A stretch of 53,525 nt of DNA from CAZBBB01 sp964490005. Lineage in GTDB: Bacteria > Planctomycetota > B15-G4. The notes beneath the pieces are model-generated. The model had not been told where the DNA came from. It did not search any database and saw only the letters and a program-made list of their open reading frames with translations. The translations under genes were made by a program, and so were the position numbers. Within the stretch, counting starts at the first letter, position 1; each line of letters opens with the position of its first letter. Positions 44,701 to 53,102 of the stretch are shown here, one piece after another. The stretch spans positions 1 through 53,525 of the forward strand of contig CAZBBB010000012.1 in assembly GCA_964490005.1 (NCBI GenBank), written 5' to 3'.

Positions 44701-44890
44701 CGCGCTGCGCGCCGATCGCCCCGGCAACGAGATCCTGAGTCCGATGGCGACGGTGATCGTCTTCGGCCTGCTCTCGGCGACCGTGCTGAACATGGCGCTG
44801 GTGCCGGCGCTGTTCCTGCGCTTCGGCCGGCCGGTGCGCCCGGCGGATGTCGTGCCCGACGGCGCGTCGCGGCAAGGAGGTGGGGCATGA
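41705..44890 (+). CDS. HME-family RND efflux pump (CusA/CzcA-like)
   Basis: A 1061-residue inner-membrane proton-driven exporter, full length for the family. The first helix is NRIAVLGLALALSVVGLLV, then VDVFPDLSAPTVTVL and EMETQVTFPIETAMNG, which are CusA/CzcA hallmarks. The fourth helix reads AIGALVDDAIIDVEN (Asp412 and Asp413); metal selectivity classes differ here, and the AIG...D pattern is nearer the monovalent Cu/Ag group than the DFG...DGA divalent group, but the second Asp is atypical. Helices near 870-1030 repeat the layout (VAARNGIMMVSHIRHLQRFEG). The stop overlaps the next start (ATGA). The likely substrate is copper or silver, which is inference. Confidence 0.93.
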   Translation: MINLLIRWSLANRIAVLGLALALSVVGLLVTAEMPVDVFPDLSAPTVTVLVEGHGMSPLEMETQVTFPIETAMNGAAQVRRVRSGTAVGLSVVWIEFEWGTDIHRARQSVAERLSSVAASLPAQVEAPAMAPISSIMGEILFCSLTSDRHDALELRTIATTTLRRRLLAVPGVSQVVPIGGDTRQYQVVLSAQRLRAQGLTASQVLQALEGANENVAGGILTSGAQETIVEGIGRVLTEADIGATVVALRDGVPVRVSDLGVVQIGAAFKRGTAAASRRGPDGQAIVESGVVIAVQKQPGANTLELTGRIDQALDEIQRGLPEGQFINKNLFRQADFIETSIRNTTHALLEGAVMVALVVIVFLGSLRASLITLSVLPLSLLIAVLVLRALGDGINTMTLGGMAIAIGALVDDAIIDVENVVRRLRENAARPERERRSTGAVVYDASVEVRPSIVLATLIILLVFTPLFVLEGVEGRLLEPLGVAFTVALAASLLTALTLTPVMCALLLPRSGIVRKGLEPRFVRALKRGYLPLLDGALAHPWRLALPAALLFVLSIAGALGMGRSFLPEFNEGALVVGIVTLPGTSLEESDRLARLAEEALMRHPEIIAIGRRTGRAEGDEHVQGVEASEIDLTLDMEAPARRGLPTRGKDELLEALRAELATIAGVQATFGQPISHRIDHMLSGTRASVAVKIFGDDLATLRRLGEQVEARMAAVPGVVDLSVEQQALVPTLRVSFDRQAIARHGLLVADVARALELATRGLVVGQVLQGVNAFDLLVRVGEAQAVSAETVAQTLVVAPGGAQLPLGALAAISEDRAPNFISRENVQRKIVVMCNTAGRDVGSVVAELREALAADVPLPHGYWVEFGGQFESAEATGRRLAWLGAGIVAGIAALLYAVFRSLRDTLLIMVNLPLALIGGVAGVALTGGTLSVASMIGFITVFGVAARNGIMMVSHIRHLQRFEGVGDFREAVRRGALERLAPILMTALAAGLALVPLALRADRPGNEILSPMATVIVFGLLSATVLNMALVPALFLRFGRPVRPADVVPDGASRQGGGA

Positions 44891-46275
44891 AGGGGACGCC
44901 ACGAATCGTCGCGACGTCGCTCGGCGTGCTGGGCGCGCTGTCGGCATCCTGCGCCACCGAGAGCGTGCGCCCCGATTACGAGGGCGCGCGCGCGCTCATC
45001 ACTGCCAGAACTGGTGCCGTCGAGATGCACGATCCGGAAGGCGAGCCGCCGACGGAGGCGCAGATCGCGGCGCTGCTCGCCGACGGACTGGGTCTCGACG
45101 AGGCGCTGCGTCTGGCCCTGCTCAACAACCGTCGCCTGCACGCCGGCTTCGCCGCGCTGGGCATCGGCCGCGCCGACGAGGTGCAGGCCGGCCTGCTCGC
45201 GAATCCGGTGCTCGACCTCGGCCTGCTCTTCCCGGCCGGCGGCGGGCAGACGCGCGTGGCGGCCGGCGTGGCGCAGGGCGTCATGGAACTCTGGCACCTG
45301 CCCGAACGGCGCCGCGCGGCGGCCGCGGGCATGGAGCATCAACTGCTCGAACTGGCGCGGCAGGCGGGCGATCTCGTCGCGGACACGCGGGCGGCCTACG
45401 CCACGTGCGTCGCGGCACGCGAGCTGCACGCGGCCGCCGAGCAGGATGCCGAGCTGGCGCGGCGTGCGAGCGAAGCCGTGCGGACGCGCGCGGCGCAGGG
45501 CGTGGCGACCGAGCCCGACGTGCAGCGCGCCGAGGGCGAGGCGCTGCTCAGCGAGTTGCACGCGCGCGAGACCGCGCATGCACAGGCCGTCGCCGCACGC
45601 GAGCTGGCGAGCCTGCTCTCGCTGGAGATCGATCTGGCGAAGGTGCCGCTCACCGATGCGCTTCCCGAGACGAGCGCGCCCGACGGCGAACGCGAGAGTT
45701 GGGTGCGCCATGGGCTCGCGCAGCGCCTCGAGCTGCGCGCGCTCGATGCGGAGATCGCCGCCGCGCAGGCGCGCCTTCAGTTCGAGCAGGAGCACGTCCT
45801 GGCCGATCCGACGGTGGGGGTGGCCTTCGAGCGGCCCGAGAGCGACAGCCCGACCGATCACGTGCTGGGCCCGACGGCGAGCGTCGAGCTGCCCGTCTTC
45901 GACCGCAACGAAGCCGGCATCGCGCGCGCCGCGTCGGAGCTGGCGGTCCTGGAGCGGACGCGCGAGGCCGTGCACGCCGAGCTCGGGCAACGCATCCGGG
46001 CGGCCATCGATCGCGCGCGGCTCGCCGCCGACGCGGCGCGACTGGCGCGCGAGAGCCTGCTGCCGCAGGCCCTGCACGCGCTGCGGCTCGCGCAGCGCGC
46101 CTTCGACCTCGGCGACACGACCCTGCTGCCGCTGCTCGACGCCGAACGCGCGGCGGCGCAGGCGCGCGCCGCGTCCACGGCGGCCGCCCTGCAGGCCGTG
46201 CTGGCGACGTCGGAACTCGAGCGCGCCCTCGGCGGCCCGGCGCGCCTCAGCGCGAGAGCGGCGAGCGCGCCTTGA
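44887..46275 (+). CDS. Outer-membrane efflux protein (TolC/CusC-like)
   Basis: A 462-residue protein. The start overlaps the pump stop (ATGA) and has AAGGAGGT six bases upstream, so expression is coupled and strong. A lipoprotein signal (VLGALSASC) is followed by LGLDEALRLALLNNRRLHAG, the usual start of the first TolC repeat. Long helices and two beta segments follow (ANPVLDLGLLFPAGGG and LADPTVGVAFERP). ERPESDSPTDHVLGPTASVELPVFDRN is typical of CusC/CzcC proteins. It forms the exit duct through the outer membrane. The gene end overlaps msrBA tail to tail by 29 bases. Confidence 0.92.
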   Translation: MKGTPRIVATSLGVLGALSASCATESVRPDYEGARALITARTGAVEMHDPEGEPPTEAQIAALLADGLGLDEALRLALLNNRRLHAGFAALGIGRADEVQAGLLANPVLDLGLLFPAGGGQTRVAAGVAQGVMELWHLPERRRAAAAGMEHQLLELARQAGDLVADTRAAYATCVAARELHAAAEQDAELARRASEAVRTRAAQGVATEPDVQRAEGEALLSELHARETAHAQAVAARELASLLSLEIDLAKVPLTDALPETSAPDGERESWVRHGLAQRLELRALDAEIAAAQARLQFEQEHVLADPTVGVAFERPESDSPTDHVLGPTASVELPVFDRNEAGIARAASELAVLERTREAVHAELGQRIRAAIDRARLAADAARLARESLLPQALHALRLAQRAFDLGDTTLLPLLDAERAAAQARAASTAAALQAVLATSELERALGGPARLSARAASAP

Positions 46276-47407
46276 GCTTGTCGGGGAACTTGGCGCGCAG
46301 CTTCTCGACCTTGGGCAGCGCCACGCCGCGCACGTAACCCTGGCCCGGGTTGTTGCAGACGTAGTTCTGGTGGTAGGTCTCGGCCGGATGGAAGGTCTGG
46401 CCGGGCTCGATGCTCGTGACGATCGGCCGCTTGAAGACGCCGGCCGCCGTCAGGTCGTCGATGTAGGCGCGCGCGATCTCGGCCTCGGCGTCGTCGGCGG
46501 GGAAGATCGCCGAGCGGTACTGCGTGCCGCTGTCGGGGCCCTGCGCGTTGAGCGTGGTCGGATCGTGCGTGGCGAAGAACACCTCGAGCAGCTCGAGATA
46601 GGAGATCTTCGCCGGGTCGTAGCTCACGCGCACGACCTCGGCGTGGCCGGTCTGGCCGCTGCACACGTCCTCGTAGTTGGCCGTCTCGGCGCTCCCGCCG
46701 GCGTAGCCCGACTCGGCGCCGAGCACGCCCTCGAGTTCTTCGAAGACGGCTTCGACGCACCAGAAGCAGCCACCCGCGAGCACGACGCTGGCCGTCGCGC
46801 CGCCCGCGCCCGCGCCGGCAGCGAGCGGGTCGGCGAGCGACGCGAGCGCGCCCGCCTCCGTGAAGTCGAGCGCCTCGGAGTTGAGGCAGAAGCGCAGTCC
46901 CGTCGGACGCGGCCCGTCGTCGAACACGTGCCCGAGGTGGCTCTCGCAGCGCGCGCAGCGGATCTCGGTGCGCACCATGCCGTGGCTGGCGTCGACGATC
47001 TCGGTCACGTTCTCGCGCGCGATGGGTTGGAAGAAGCTCGGCCAGCCGGTGCCCGAGTTGAATTTGGCGTCGCTCGAGAACAGCGGCAGCCCGCACGCGA
47101 CGCAGGCGTAGACGCCCTCCTGCTTGTTGTCGAGCAGCGTGCCGCAGAAGGCGCGCTCGGTGCCGGACGCGCGCGTGATGCGGTACTGCTCGGGCGTGAG
47201 CTGCGCGCGCCACTCGGCCTCGCTCTTCACGACCTTCGGCGAGGCGAGGGGGCCGACGAGCCGCCCCTCTGCGTCGAAGACCTTGACCAGGACCGAGCCG
47301 GACGGCGATGAAGCGGGCGAGGGGCTCATGGGGGGCGCTCCCTGATGGTGGGTGCAGGCGCAGACCGTCGCGAGCAGGGCGGCGGCGAGCAGAGAGAGGT
47401 GGCTCAT
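46247..47407 (-). CDS. Exported MsrB-MsrA fusion, methionine sulfoxide reductase
   Basis: A 386-residue protein with a lipoprotein-like signal (LLAAALLATVCACTHH). The first catalytic half is MsrB: zinc cysteines CVACGLPL and CARCESHLGHVF, then the catalytic RFCLNSEAL. The second half is MsrA: VVLAGGCFWCVEAVFEELEG, with the nucleophile Cys in GCFWC and YHQNY near the end. MsrB acts on R- and MsrA on S-sulfoxides, repairing oxidised methionines in exported proteins. The order MsrB-MsrA is the reverse of the better-known MsrA-MsrB fusion. The start at 47407 begins the signal. It fits the oxidative-stress theme with oxyR/katG and the metal pump. Confidence 0.93.
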   Translation of the reverse strand: MSHLSLLAAALLATVCACTHHQGAPPMSPSPASSPSGSVLVKVFDAEGRLVGPLASPKVVKSEAEWRAQLTPEQYRITRASGTERAFCGTLLDNKQEGVYACVACGLPLFSSDAKFNSGTGWPSFFQPIARENVTEIVDASHGMVRTEIRCARCESHLGHVFDDGPRPTGLRFCLNSEALDFTEAGALASLADPLAAGAGAGGATASVVLAGGCFWCVEAVFEELEGVLGAESGYAGGSAETANYEDVCSGQTGHAEVVRVSYDPAKISYLELLEVFFATHDPTTLNAQGPDSGTQYRSAIFPADDAEAEIARAYIDDLTAAGVFKRPIVTSIEPGQTFHPAETYHQNYVCNNPGQGYVRGVALPKVEKLRAKFPDKLKARSPLSR

Positions 47408-47562
47408 GACGGGCTCCGGGTCGCGGAGGACGGGCCATCGTACGCGCTGGCGGCCCGTGCCGATTGACCGTGCTGTCACGCCTCGCGGATGCTGGCGCTA
47501 GCCGGGCGCCGGAGGGCGCTCGGGTGTCGGCACGACGGATGGGTCACGGGAGCAGGCACGCC

Positions 47563-50481
47563 ATGGCGCGCGGATCGGCGCAGTCGTCGGGGTCGGCGCG
47601 CCGCCTGTTCGTGCTGTTCGTCGCCGGCGCCCTCACCTTCGGGCTGCTGTTCGTGCTCGCGGACATCGAGGGCTCGGACGAAGCGCCGCGCGGCGCCGTC
47701 GCCGCGCGCCCCGAGGCGCCGGCGCCGACCGTGCAACTGCCCGAGGTCGCGCAGGGCCTGCCCGTGGCCCTTCCCGTCGAGGCCGAGGCTCCGACGCCCG
47801 CGCCCGCCGTGCCCCGCCCCGGACCGCTGCGCGAGTCGTCGCGCGTCGTCGGGCTCGCCGACCTGCCGCACGACCTGTACAGCGGGCGCGTGCTCGACGA
47901 GCACGAGCGCCCCGTCGCCGGCGCGCGGGTCTACTTCGTGCCGGCGCATTCCGCCTGGCACGTGCTCGGTCAGAACCTGTGGTGGGCGCAGCAGGTCGAC
48001 GCCGCCGACCTGCCCTCGACGCTCACCGGCGCCGACGGCCGTTTCGCGCTGCGCGGGCCGGGCGTCGAGAACTGCCGCGACGACGAGCAGGGCGGCGACT
48101 ACTGGGCCGGCGCGCCGGGCCTCGTCGTCGTCGCGCCCGGCAGGACCAACCATCCCCACGTCTGCCTGCACCACCGCCGGGGCGACTACGAGGCCGGCGA
48201 CCTGCGCGTCGAACCGCAGGCCGCGCTGCGCGGGCGGCTCGTCGACGAACAGGGCGCGCCGGTCGCGGGCGCCACGCTCACGTGGATCATCGACAGCGTG
48301 CGCCCGGCGCTGCTGCCGAAGAGCGCCGTGCAGGCCGACGACGGCGATCTGATCGAGATCTTCGCGCGCACCGAGTCCGACGCGCGCGGCGAGTTCCTCC
48401 TCGAGGGCCTGTGGCAGGGCAGCGGCCAGTTGCACGTGCAGGGCCAACTCGTGTCCTCGATGAGCGTCGATGACGTGGAACTCGTCTCGGGCGGGATCAC
48501 CGACCTGCGCGACGTGATCGTCGCGCACGGCGCGACGATCACGGGCCTCGTGCTCGATGCCGACGGCCGGCCCGTCCCCGACGCGGAGGTCGCGGTCGTC
48601 GAGGACGAGGGCCACGGCGAGGCGCCCGGCGACGCCGACGCCCTCCTCGCGCTCGTCGCGTGGGGCTCGCCGTGGTTCCGCAAGTTCCACGCGGGGCCCG
48701 ACGGTCGCTTCGTCGTCGGCGGCCTGCCGCACGACGAGGACTTCGACCTCGTGGCGCGCGCGCCCGGCCACGATCCCGGCGCGCTGCGCGACCTGGTGCC
48801 GGATTCGGGGCCGCACGAGCTGCGCCTGCGCCGACAGGCGCTGCTCGACGTCACGGTCGTGGACGAAGCCGACGACAGCGTGCCGAGCGAGGTCCAGCTC
48901 ACCGCCACGCGCGTGTACGACACCGACGACGTCGATCCCGAGCCGCTGCCCGTCGAGCCGCTGCCGGACGCCGAGGGCCGCCCGGCGGTGTGGCGCGTGC
49001 GCGGCGTGGGCGGTCTGGGCACGCGGCTGTTCGTCGCGGCGCCGGGTTACGCCAGGCAAAGGGTGCAGGCCGAGGGCGTGGCGGAGGGCGGGCAGGGCCG
49101 CCACGTCGTGCGGCTGATCGCCGAAAGCCTCGTCACCGGGCGCGTGCTCGACACGAACGGAGCCGGCATCGCGGACGTGCTCGTCATGGCCGAACTCGTC
49201 GCCGCGGAGGATGAAGACGAGGAGAGCGGGTCCGACGCACTCGCGCGCACCCGGTCGGGCCCCGACGGCCGTTATCGGCTCGCGCAACTGGCCGCCGGTC
49301 AGTGGTCGCTGCGCACGGAGGCCCCGGGCTGGATGCCGTTCCGGAACGCCCCTGTGCAGGCCGGCGACGGGCGGCGCGACGAAGACCTGATCCTCACGCG
49401 CGCGAGCCGCATCGAGGGCGTCCTCACGAACCGCGACGGCTTTCCCGCGCTGGGCGCCGAGGTCGAACTCCAGCGCCTGCGCGACGGCGTGCCCGACGAG
49501 GACGACGTCAAGTCGGCGAGTTCGGGGGCCGGCGGGCGCTATCTCTTCGACCACCTGTCTCCGGGCACCTGGCTGGTGCGCTGGCGCTCGGTGCGCAGCG
49601 TCGTGGTCGGCGCCGGCGAGACGGTGCGCGTCGATTTCGAGGAGCCCGCGCTGCCGCGCGTCTCGGGCCGCCTGCTGGGGATCGCCGACGGCGACCAGGA
49701 GCACACCGTGATGGCGCAGCTCTTGTCCGACGAACTCGGCTACGAGCGGCAGCAGACGGTGCGCCGCACGGTCCGTGACGGCCGCTTCGAACTGGGGCTG
49801 CCGGTGGCCGGCACGTGGCGGCTGTTCGGCAGCGTGACCGGCTCGGGTCGCCTCACGCCGGTCGTCGAGTTCGAGGTCGGCTGGGGCGAGCCCGTCGCGC
49901 GCGACCTCGTGCTCGGCACGTCGCGCGTCCGCGGCACGGTGGTCGACGCCGCGCAGGGCCGGCCGCTCGCCAAGGCCAGGGTGTCCCTGACCTCGGGCGC
50001 CTACGAGGACTTCACCCTCGGCGTGCTTGCCGGCGAGGACGGCGCCTTCGTCTTCGAGGGCCTCGTGCCGGGCCGCTACAGGGTGACCGCGACGGCCTCC
50101 GGGCATCGCGCCAACGCGCCGCTGGCCTTCGAGGTCGCCGAGGGCGCGGAGGCCGAGCCGCTGGCGCTCGCGCTGGCGGCGCAGTCCACCGTGCGCTTCA
50201 CGCTGGTGCCCGACGCCTCGCAGGAGCCCGACGACTGGTCGATCGTCTATGTCTTCGACGAGAGCCGCGAGCGGGTGATCCACGCCAACTGGGCGCAGCC
50301 GCCGCAGCCGGTGGTGATCAACACGCTCGCGCCGGGCCGCTACTGGGCGATGCTCGTGACGCTCAGGAACGGTCAGCCGTTCGCGACGCCCACCGAGCGC
50401 GACGGGATGACGCCGCTGCAACTCGAGGAGGGCCGCACGACCGAGGTCGTGCTCGTCGCCCGGCGCATCGACGGGAACTAG
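47563..50481 (+). CDS. Large membrane-anchored repeat protein (carboxypeptidase-regulatory-like domains)
   Basis: A 972-residue protein. A single hydrophobic segment (LFVLFVAGALTFGLLFVLAD) near the N-terminus is followed by a Pro/Ala-rich stalk. At least six beta-sandwich repeats follow, each starting with a (S/T)GRVLDxxGxPVxGAxV-type motif: at residues near 110, 220, 320, 530, 620 and 800 (for example RGRLVDEQGAPVAGA, TGLVLDADGRPVPDA and RGTVVDAAQGRPLAKA). These resemble CarboxypepD_reg/SdrD-like domains, used as surface spacers. The start at 47563 was preferred to 47539 because GGGAG lies about 11 bases upstream. Likely faces the periplasm or surface; function unknown. Confidence 0.85.
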   Translation: MARGSAQSSGSARRLFVLFVAGALTFGLLFVLADIEGSDEAPRGAVAARPEAPAPTVQLPEVAQGLPVALPVEAEAPTPAPAVPRPGPLRESSRVVGLADLPHDLYSGRVLDEHERPVAGARVYFVPAHSAWHVLGQNLWWAQQVDAADLPSTLTGADGRFALRGPGVENCRDDEQGGDYWAGAPGLVVVAPGRTNHPHVCLHHRRGDYEAGDLRVEPQAALRGRLVDEQGAPVAGATLTWIIDSVRPALLPKSAVQADDGDLIEIFARTESDARGEFLLEGLWQGSGQLHVQGQLVSSMSVDDVELVSGGITDLRDVIVAHGATITGLVLDADGRPVPDAEVAVVEDEGHGEAPGDADALLALVAWGSPWFRKFHAGPDGRFVVGGLPHDEDFDLVARAPGHDPGALRDLVPDSGPHELRLRRQALLDVTVVDEADDSVPSEVQLTATRVYDTDDVDPEPLPVEPLPDAEGRPAVWRVRGVGGLGTRLFVAAPGYARQRVQAEGVAEGGQGRHVVRLIAESLVTGRVLDTNGAGIADVLVMAELVAAEDEDEESGSDALARTRSGPDGRYRLAQLAAGQWSLRTEAPGWMPFRNAPVQAGDGRRDEDLILTRASRIEGVLTNRDGFPALGAEVELQRLRDGVPDEDDVKSASSGAGGRYLFDHLSPGTWLVRWRSVRSVVVGAGETVRVDFEEPALPRVSGRLLGIADGDQEHTVMAQLLSDELGYERQQTVRRTVRDGRFELGLPVAGTWRLFGSVTGSGRLTPVVEFEVGWGEPVARDLVLGTSRVRGTVVDAAQGRPLAKARVSLTSGAYEDFTLGVLAGEDGAFVFEGLVPGRYRVTATASGHRANAPLAFEVAEGAEAEPLALALAAQSTVRFTLVPDASQEPDDWSIVYVFDESRERVIHANWAQPPQPVVINTLAPGRYWAMLVTLRNGQPFATPTERDGMTPLQLEEGRTTEVVLVARRIDGN

Positions 50482-50514
50482 CGCGGCGGCGCGCCGGATT
50501 GTCAGCATGAGGGG

Positions 50515-52083
50515 ATGATCCGCACCCGACCGCTGCCGTCCCTTGCCGCCGCCCTGCTGGGCGTGCTTTCCCTCGCTCTCCCGCTGCGGGCGCAGGACGC
50601 CGACGCGGCCGGCGCCGCCGACGCGCCGCCCGCGAAGCTGCCGCACGCCGGCGCGGCCGACGAGCCGCGCGGCCTGCGCCTGCGCACCGACGCGGCCGTT
50701 CCCGGGCTCTCGCTCGTCGCGCCGCTCAACAGCCGGCAGGTGCACCTCGTCGACCTCGACGGCGAGGTCGTGCATACCTGGAAGACGGCCAACCGCCCCG
50801 GCGCCGCGACCTTCCTGCTCGACAACGGCCACCTGCTGCACTGCGGGCAGGCCGAGGGCGTGCCGCGCTTCCGCGGCGGCGGCATCGGCGGCGTGATCCA
50901 GGAGATCGACTTCGAAGGCAACGTGGTCTGGGAGTTCCGGCTGGCGGACGAACGCAGCATCCTGCACCACGACGCCACGCGCATGCCGAACGGCAACTAC
51001 CTCGTCATCGCGTGGGAGTTCCGCGCGCCGGGCGAGGCCGCGCAGCGCGGTCGCGACCCGGAGGCGCTCGAGTCGGTCGGCTTCTGGCCCGACGTCGTGC
51101 ACGAAGTGCGGCCCACGCCGCCGCTCGGCGGCGAGATCGTGTGGACCTGGCGCGCCTGGGACCACCTCGTGCAGGACTTCGACCCCGAGCGCCAGGGTTA
51201 CGGCGCGCTGGCCGAGCACCCCGGCCGCATCGACATCAACGCCGACCATCGCTGGGAGAAGAAGGAGGAGGACCTCAGCGACGAGGAGAAGCGCAAGCGC
51301 GACGAGCTGGCGGCGCAGATGGCGCAGCTGGGCTACACCGGCGGCGCCGACGCCGATGCGCCCGACGGCGGCGATCAGGGCGCCGACGACCAGCCGCCGC
51401 CGAGCGGCGACTTCATGCACACCAACTCGGTGGCCTATCTGCCCGAGCACGACCTGATCGTGCTCAGCTCGCCGCACCTGTGCGAGATCTTCGTGATCGA
51501 CCACTCGACGACGACCGAGCAGGCGGCGACGTCCGCCGGCGGCCGCTACGGCCGTGGCGGCGAACTCCTGTGGCGCTGGGGCAACCCGCGCAACTACGGC
51601 CACGGCGGCGAGGCCGACCAGAAGTTGTTCTACCAGCACCATCCGACCTGGATCACCGATGCGGGCGACGGCAGCCTGCGCGTGCTGCTGTTCAACAACG
51701 GCGGCGGGCGCCCCGACGATCGCGAGTACTCGGCGGTCGAGGAACTGGTCCTGCCCTTCGACGCGCAGCGCGGCTTCCTGCGCGCGGCCGGCCAGCCCTT
51801 CGGCCCGGCCGACCCGATCTGGAGCTACGCGGCCGAGGGCGAGTTCTTCTCGGCCTTCATTTCCGGCGCGCAGCGGCTGCCCAACGGCAACACGCTCATC
51901 TGCGAGGGCGCGCGCGGCCGCGTCTTCGAAGTGAACGCCGCCGGCGACATCGTCTGGGACTGGATCTCGCCTCTCGGCGGCGAAATCGAGCCGAGCCCGC
52001 AGGGCGGCCGCGCGCCGCCCAAGGCCCTGTTCCGCGCGCAGCGCTACGGATTCGAGCACCCGGCGCTCGCCGGGCGCTTCTGA
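50515..52083 (+). CDS. Arylsulfotransferase (ASST)-like exported propeller protein
   Basis: A 522-residue protein with a signal peptide (LAAALLGVLSLALPLRAQ). The repeated pattern (VHLVDLDGEVVHTWK, LLDNGHLLHCG, IQEIDFEGNVVWEF, RMPNGNYLVIAWE, RLPNGNTLICEG, VFEVNAAGDIVWDW) is the beta-propeller of arylsulfotransferases. Candidate active-site histidines are in ILHHDATRMPNG, FMHTNSVAYLP and YQHHPTW, as in ASST, which transfers sulfate between phenols through a His intermediate. A charged insert (residues about 240-295, EKKEEDLSDEEKRKRDEL and then PDGGDQGADDQ) interrupts one blade. Identification as ASST-like is good; true sulfotransferase activity is unproven. Confidence 0.82.
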   Translation: MIRTRPLPSLAAALLGVLSLALPLRAQDADAAGAADAPPAKLPHAGAADEPRGLRLRTDAAVPGLSLVAPLNSRQVHLVDLDGEVVHTWKTANRPGAATFLLDNGHLLHCGQAEGVPRFRGGGIGGVIQEIDFEGNVVWEFRLADERSILHHDATRMPNGNYLVIAWEFRAPGEAAQRGRDPEALESVGFWPDVVHEVRPTPPLGGEIVWTWRAWDHLVQDFDPERQGYGALAEHPGRIDINADHRWEKKEEDLSDEEKRKRDELAAQMAQLGYTGGADADAPDGGDQGADDQPPPSGDFMHTNSVAYLPEHDLIVLSSPHLCEIFVIDHSTTTEQAATSAGGRYGRGGELLWRWGNPRNYGHGGEADQKLFYQHHPTWITDAGDGSLRVLLFNNGGGRPDDREYSAVEELVLPFDAQRGFLRAAGQPFGPADPIWSYAAEGEFFSAFISGAQRLPNGNTLICEGARGRVFEVNAAGDIVWDWISPLGGEIEPSPQGGRAPPKALFRAQRYGFEHPALAGRF

Positions 52084-52184
52084 GTCGGGCGGCCGATCGG
52101 CGCTGGCCCACGGCGCGCCCGCTTCGTAGTACGATCGGGCCCGGGTGGAGCGGGCGGAAGACGAACGCGACGAAGGAGGCCGCC

Positions 52185-53078
52185 ATGAGGTGCGCACGGG
52201 TCGTGACGCTGTTGCTCGCGGGCGCGCTCGGCGCGCCGACGGCGAGCGCGCAGACGGTGCTGTTCGAGGAGAACTTCGACGCCGGGATCCCGGCGAACTG
52301 GGCCAACATCCAGCTCGGCTACCACGGCGACATCTGGGAGTCGGGCTTCAAGCTCGTCAACGGCAGCAAGGACGTCTATCACGAGGGCTGGTGCGATCAC
52401 GGCTTCTACTTCCGTGACAACATCCTGCGCTCGCCGCCGATCGACCTGACGGGCGTGACCAACGTGACCTTCGAGGCCGAGCAGTTCCAGTCGCTCGCGC
52501 ACCTGATGTTCTACAACGCCATCGAGGTCAGCACCGACGGCGGCGCGACGTACGAGGTGCTGCACAAGCTGGTCAGCCCGCCCAACGGGTTCAGCAAGAT
52601 CACGGCCAACATGGACGCCTACGCCGGACTGCCCGACGTGCGCATCGCGCTGCACTACAAGGGTTACGCGACCAACAACTGGAGCGTCGACTCGATCCGG
52701 GTCACGACGCCCTGGGCGAACCTGGGCGGAAGTCTCGGCGGCGGCGCGCTCGTCGCCCCCAAGCTGACCGCGACCGGCTCGCTCGTCGGCGACACGGCCG
52801 TGAGCCTCGCGCTCGACACCGACACGCCCGGCCTGCCGGCGCTGCTGATCATCGGCGGCAGCCGCATCGACCTGCCGATCGGCGGCGGCGTTCTCGTGCC
52901 TTCCGTCGACTACGTGTTCGCGTATGTCACGGACGCGGGCGGCGACGTCGCCGAGACGGGCCGCTGGCCGACGGGGCTCCCTCCGGGTCTGGACGTGTAT
53001 TTCCAGTTCTGGGTCGTCGGAGACCACGGGCCCGTCGCCCTGCAGGCCAGCAACGCCGTGTCGGGGACGACGCCGTAG
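52185..53078 (+). CDS. Secreted jelly-roll protein with ASNAL-type C-terminal domain
   Basis: A 297-residue exported protein. A signal peptide (VVTLLLAGALGAPTASAQ) is followed by VLFEENFDAGIPANWANIQ, the typical beginning of choice-of-anchor-J/adhesin-like jelly-roll domains. Residues about 205-297 are the shared domain (GGGVLVPSVDYVFAY, then WPTGLPPGLDVYFQFW, ending ASNAVSGTTP). It is the third clear carrier in the window. The start at 52185 is decided by AAGGAGG six bases upstream. Function unknown; surface display or sorting is inferred. Confidence 0.8.
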   Translation: MRCARVVTLLLAGALGAPTASAQTVLFEENFDAGIPANWANIQLGYHGDIWESGFKLVNGSKDVYHEGWCDHGFYFRDNILRSPPIDLTGVTNVTFEAEQFQSLAHLMFYNAIEVSTDGGATYEVLHKLVSPPNGFSKITANMDAYAGLPDVRIALHYKGYATNNWSVDSIRVTTPWANLGGSLGGGALVAPKLTATGSLVGDTAVSLALDTDTPGLPALLIIGGSRIDLPIGGGVLVPSVDYVFAYVTDAGGDVAETGRWPTGLPPGLDVYFQFWVVGDHGPVALQASNAVSGTTP

Positions 53079-53102
53079 CGATCGGCGGCCTTCGCGGCGG
53101 AC

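Noticed and set aside
40835..44947. Very long minus-strand frame opposite the RND pump
   Set aside because: Arg/His/Asp-rich translation without any domain; it is shadow of the adaptor, pump and outer-membrane genes.
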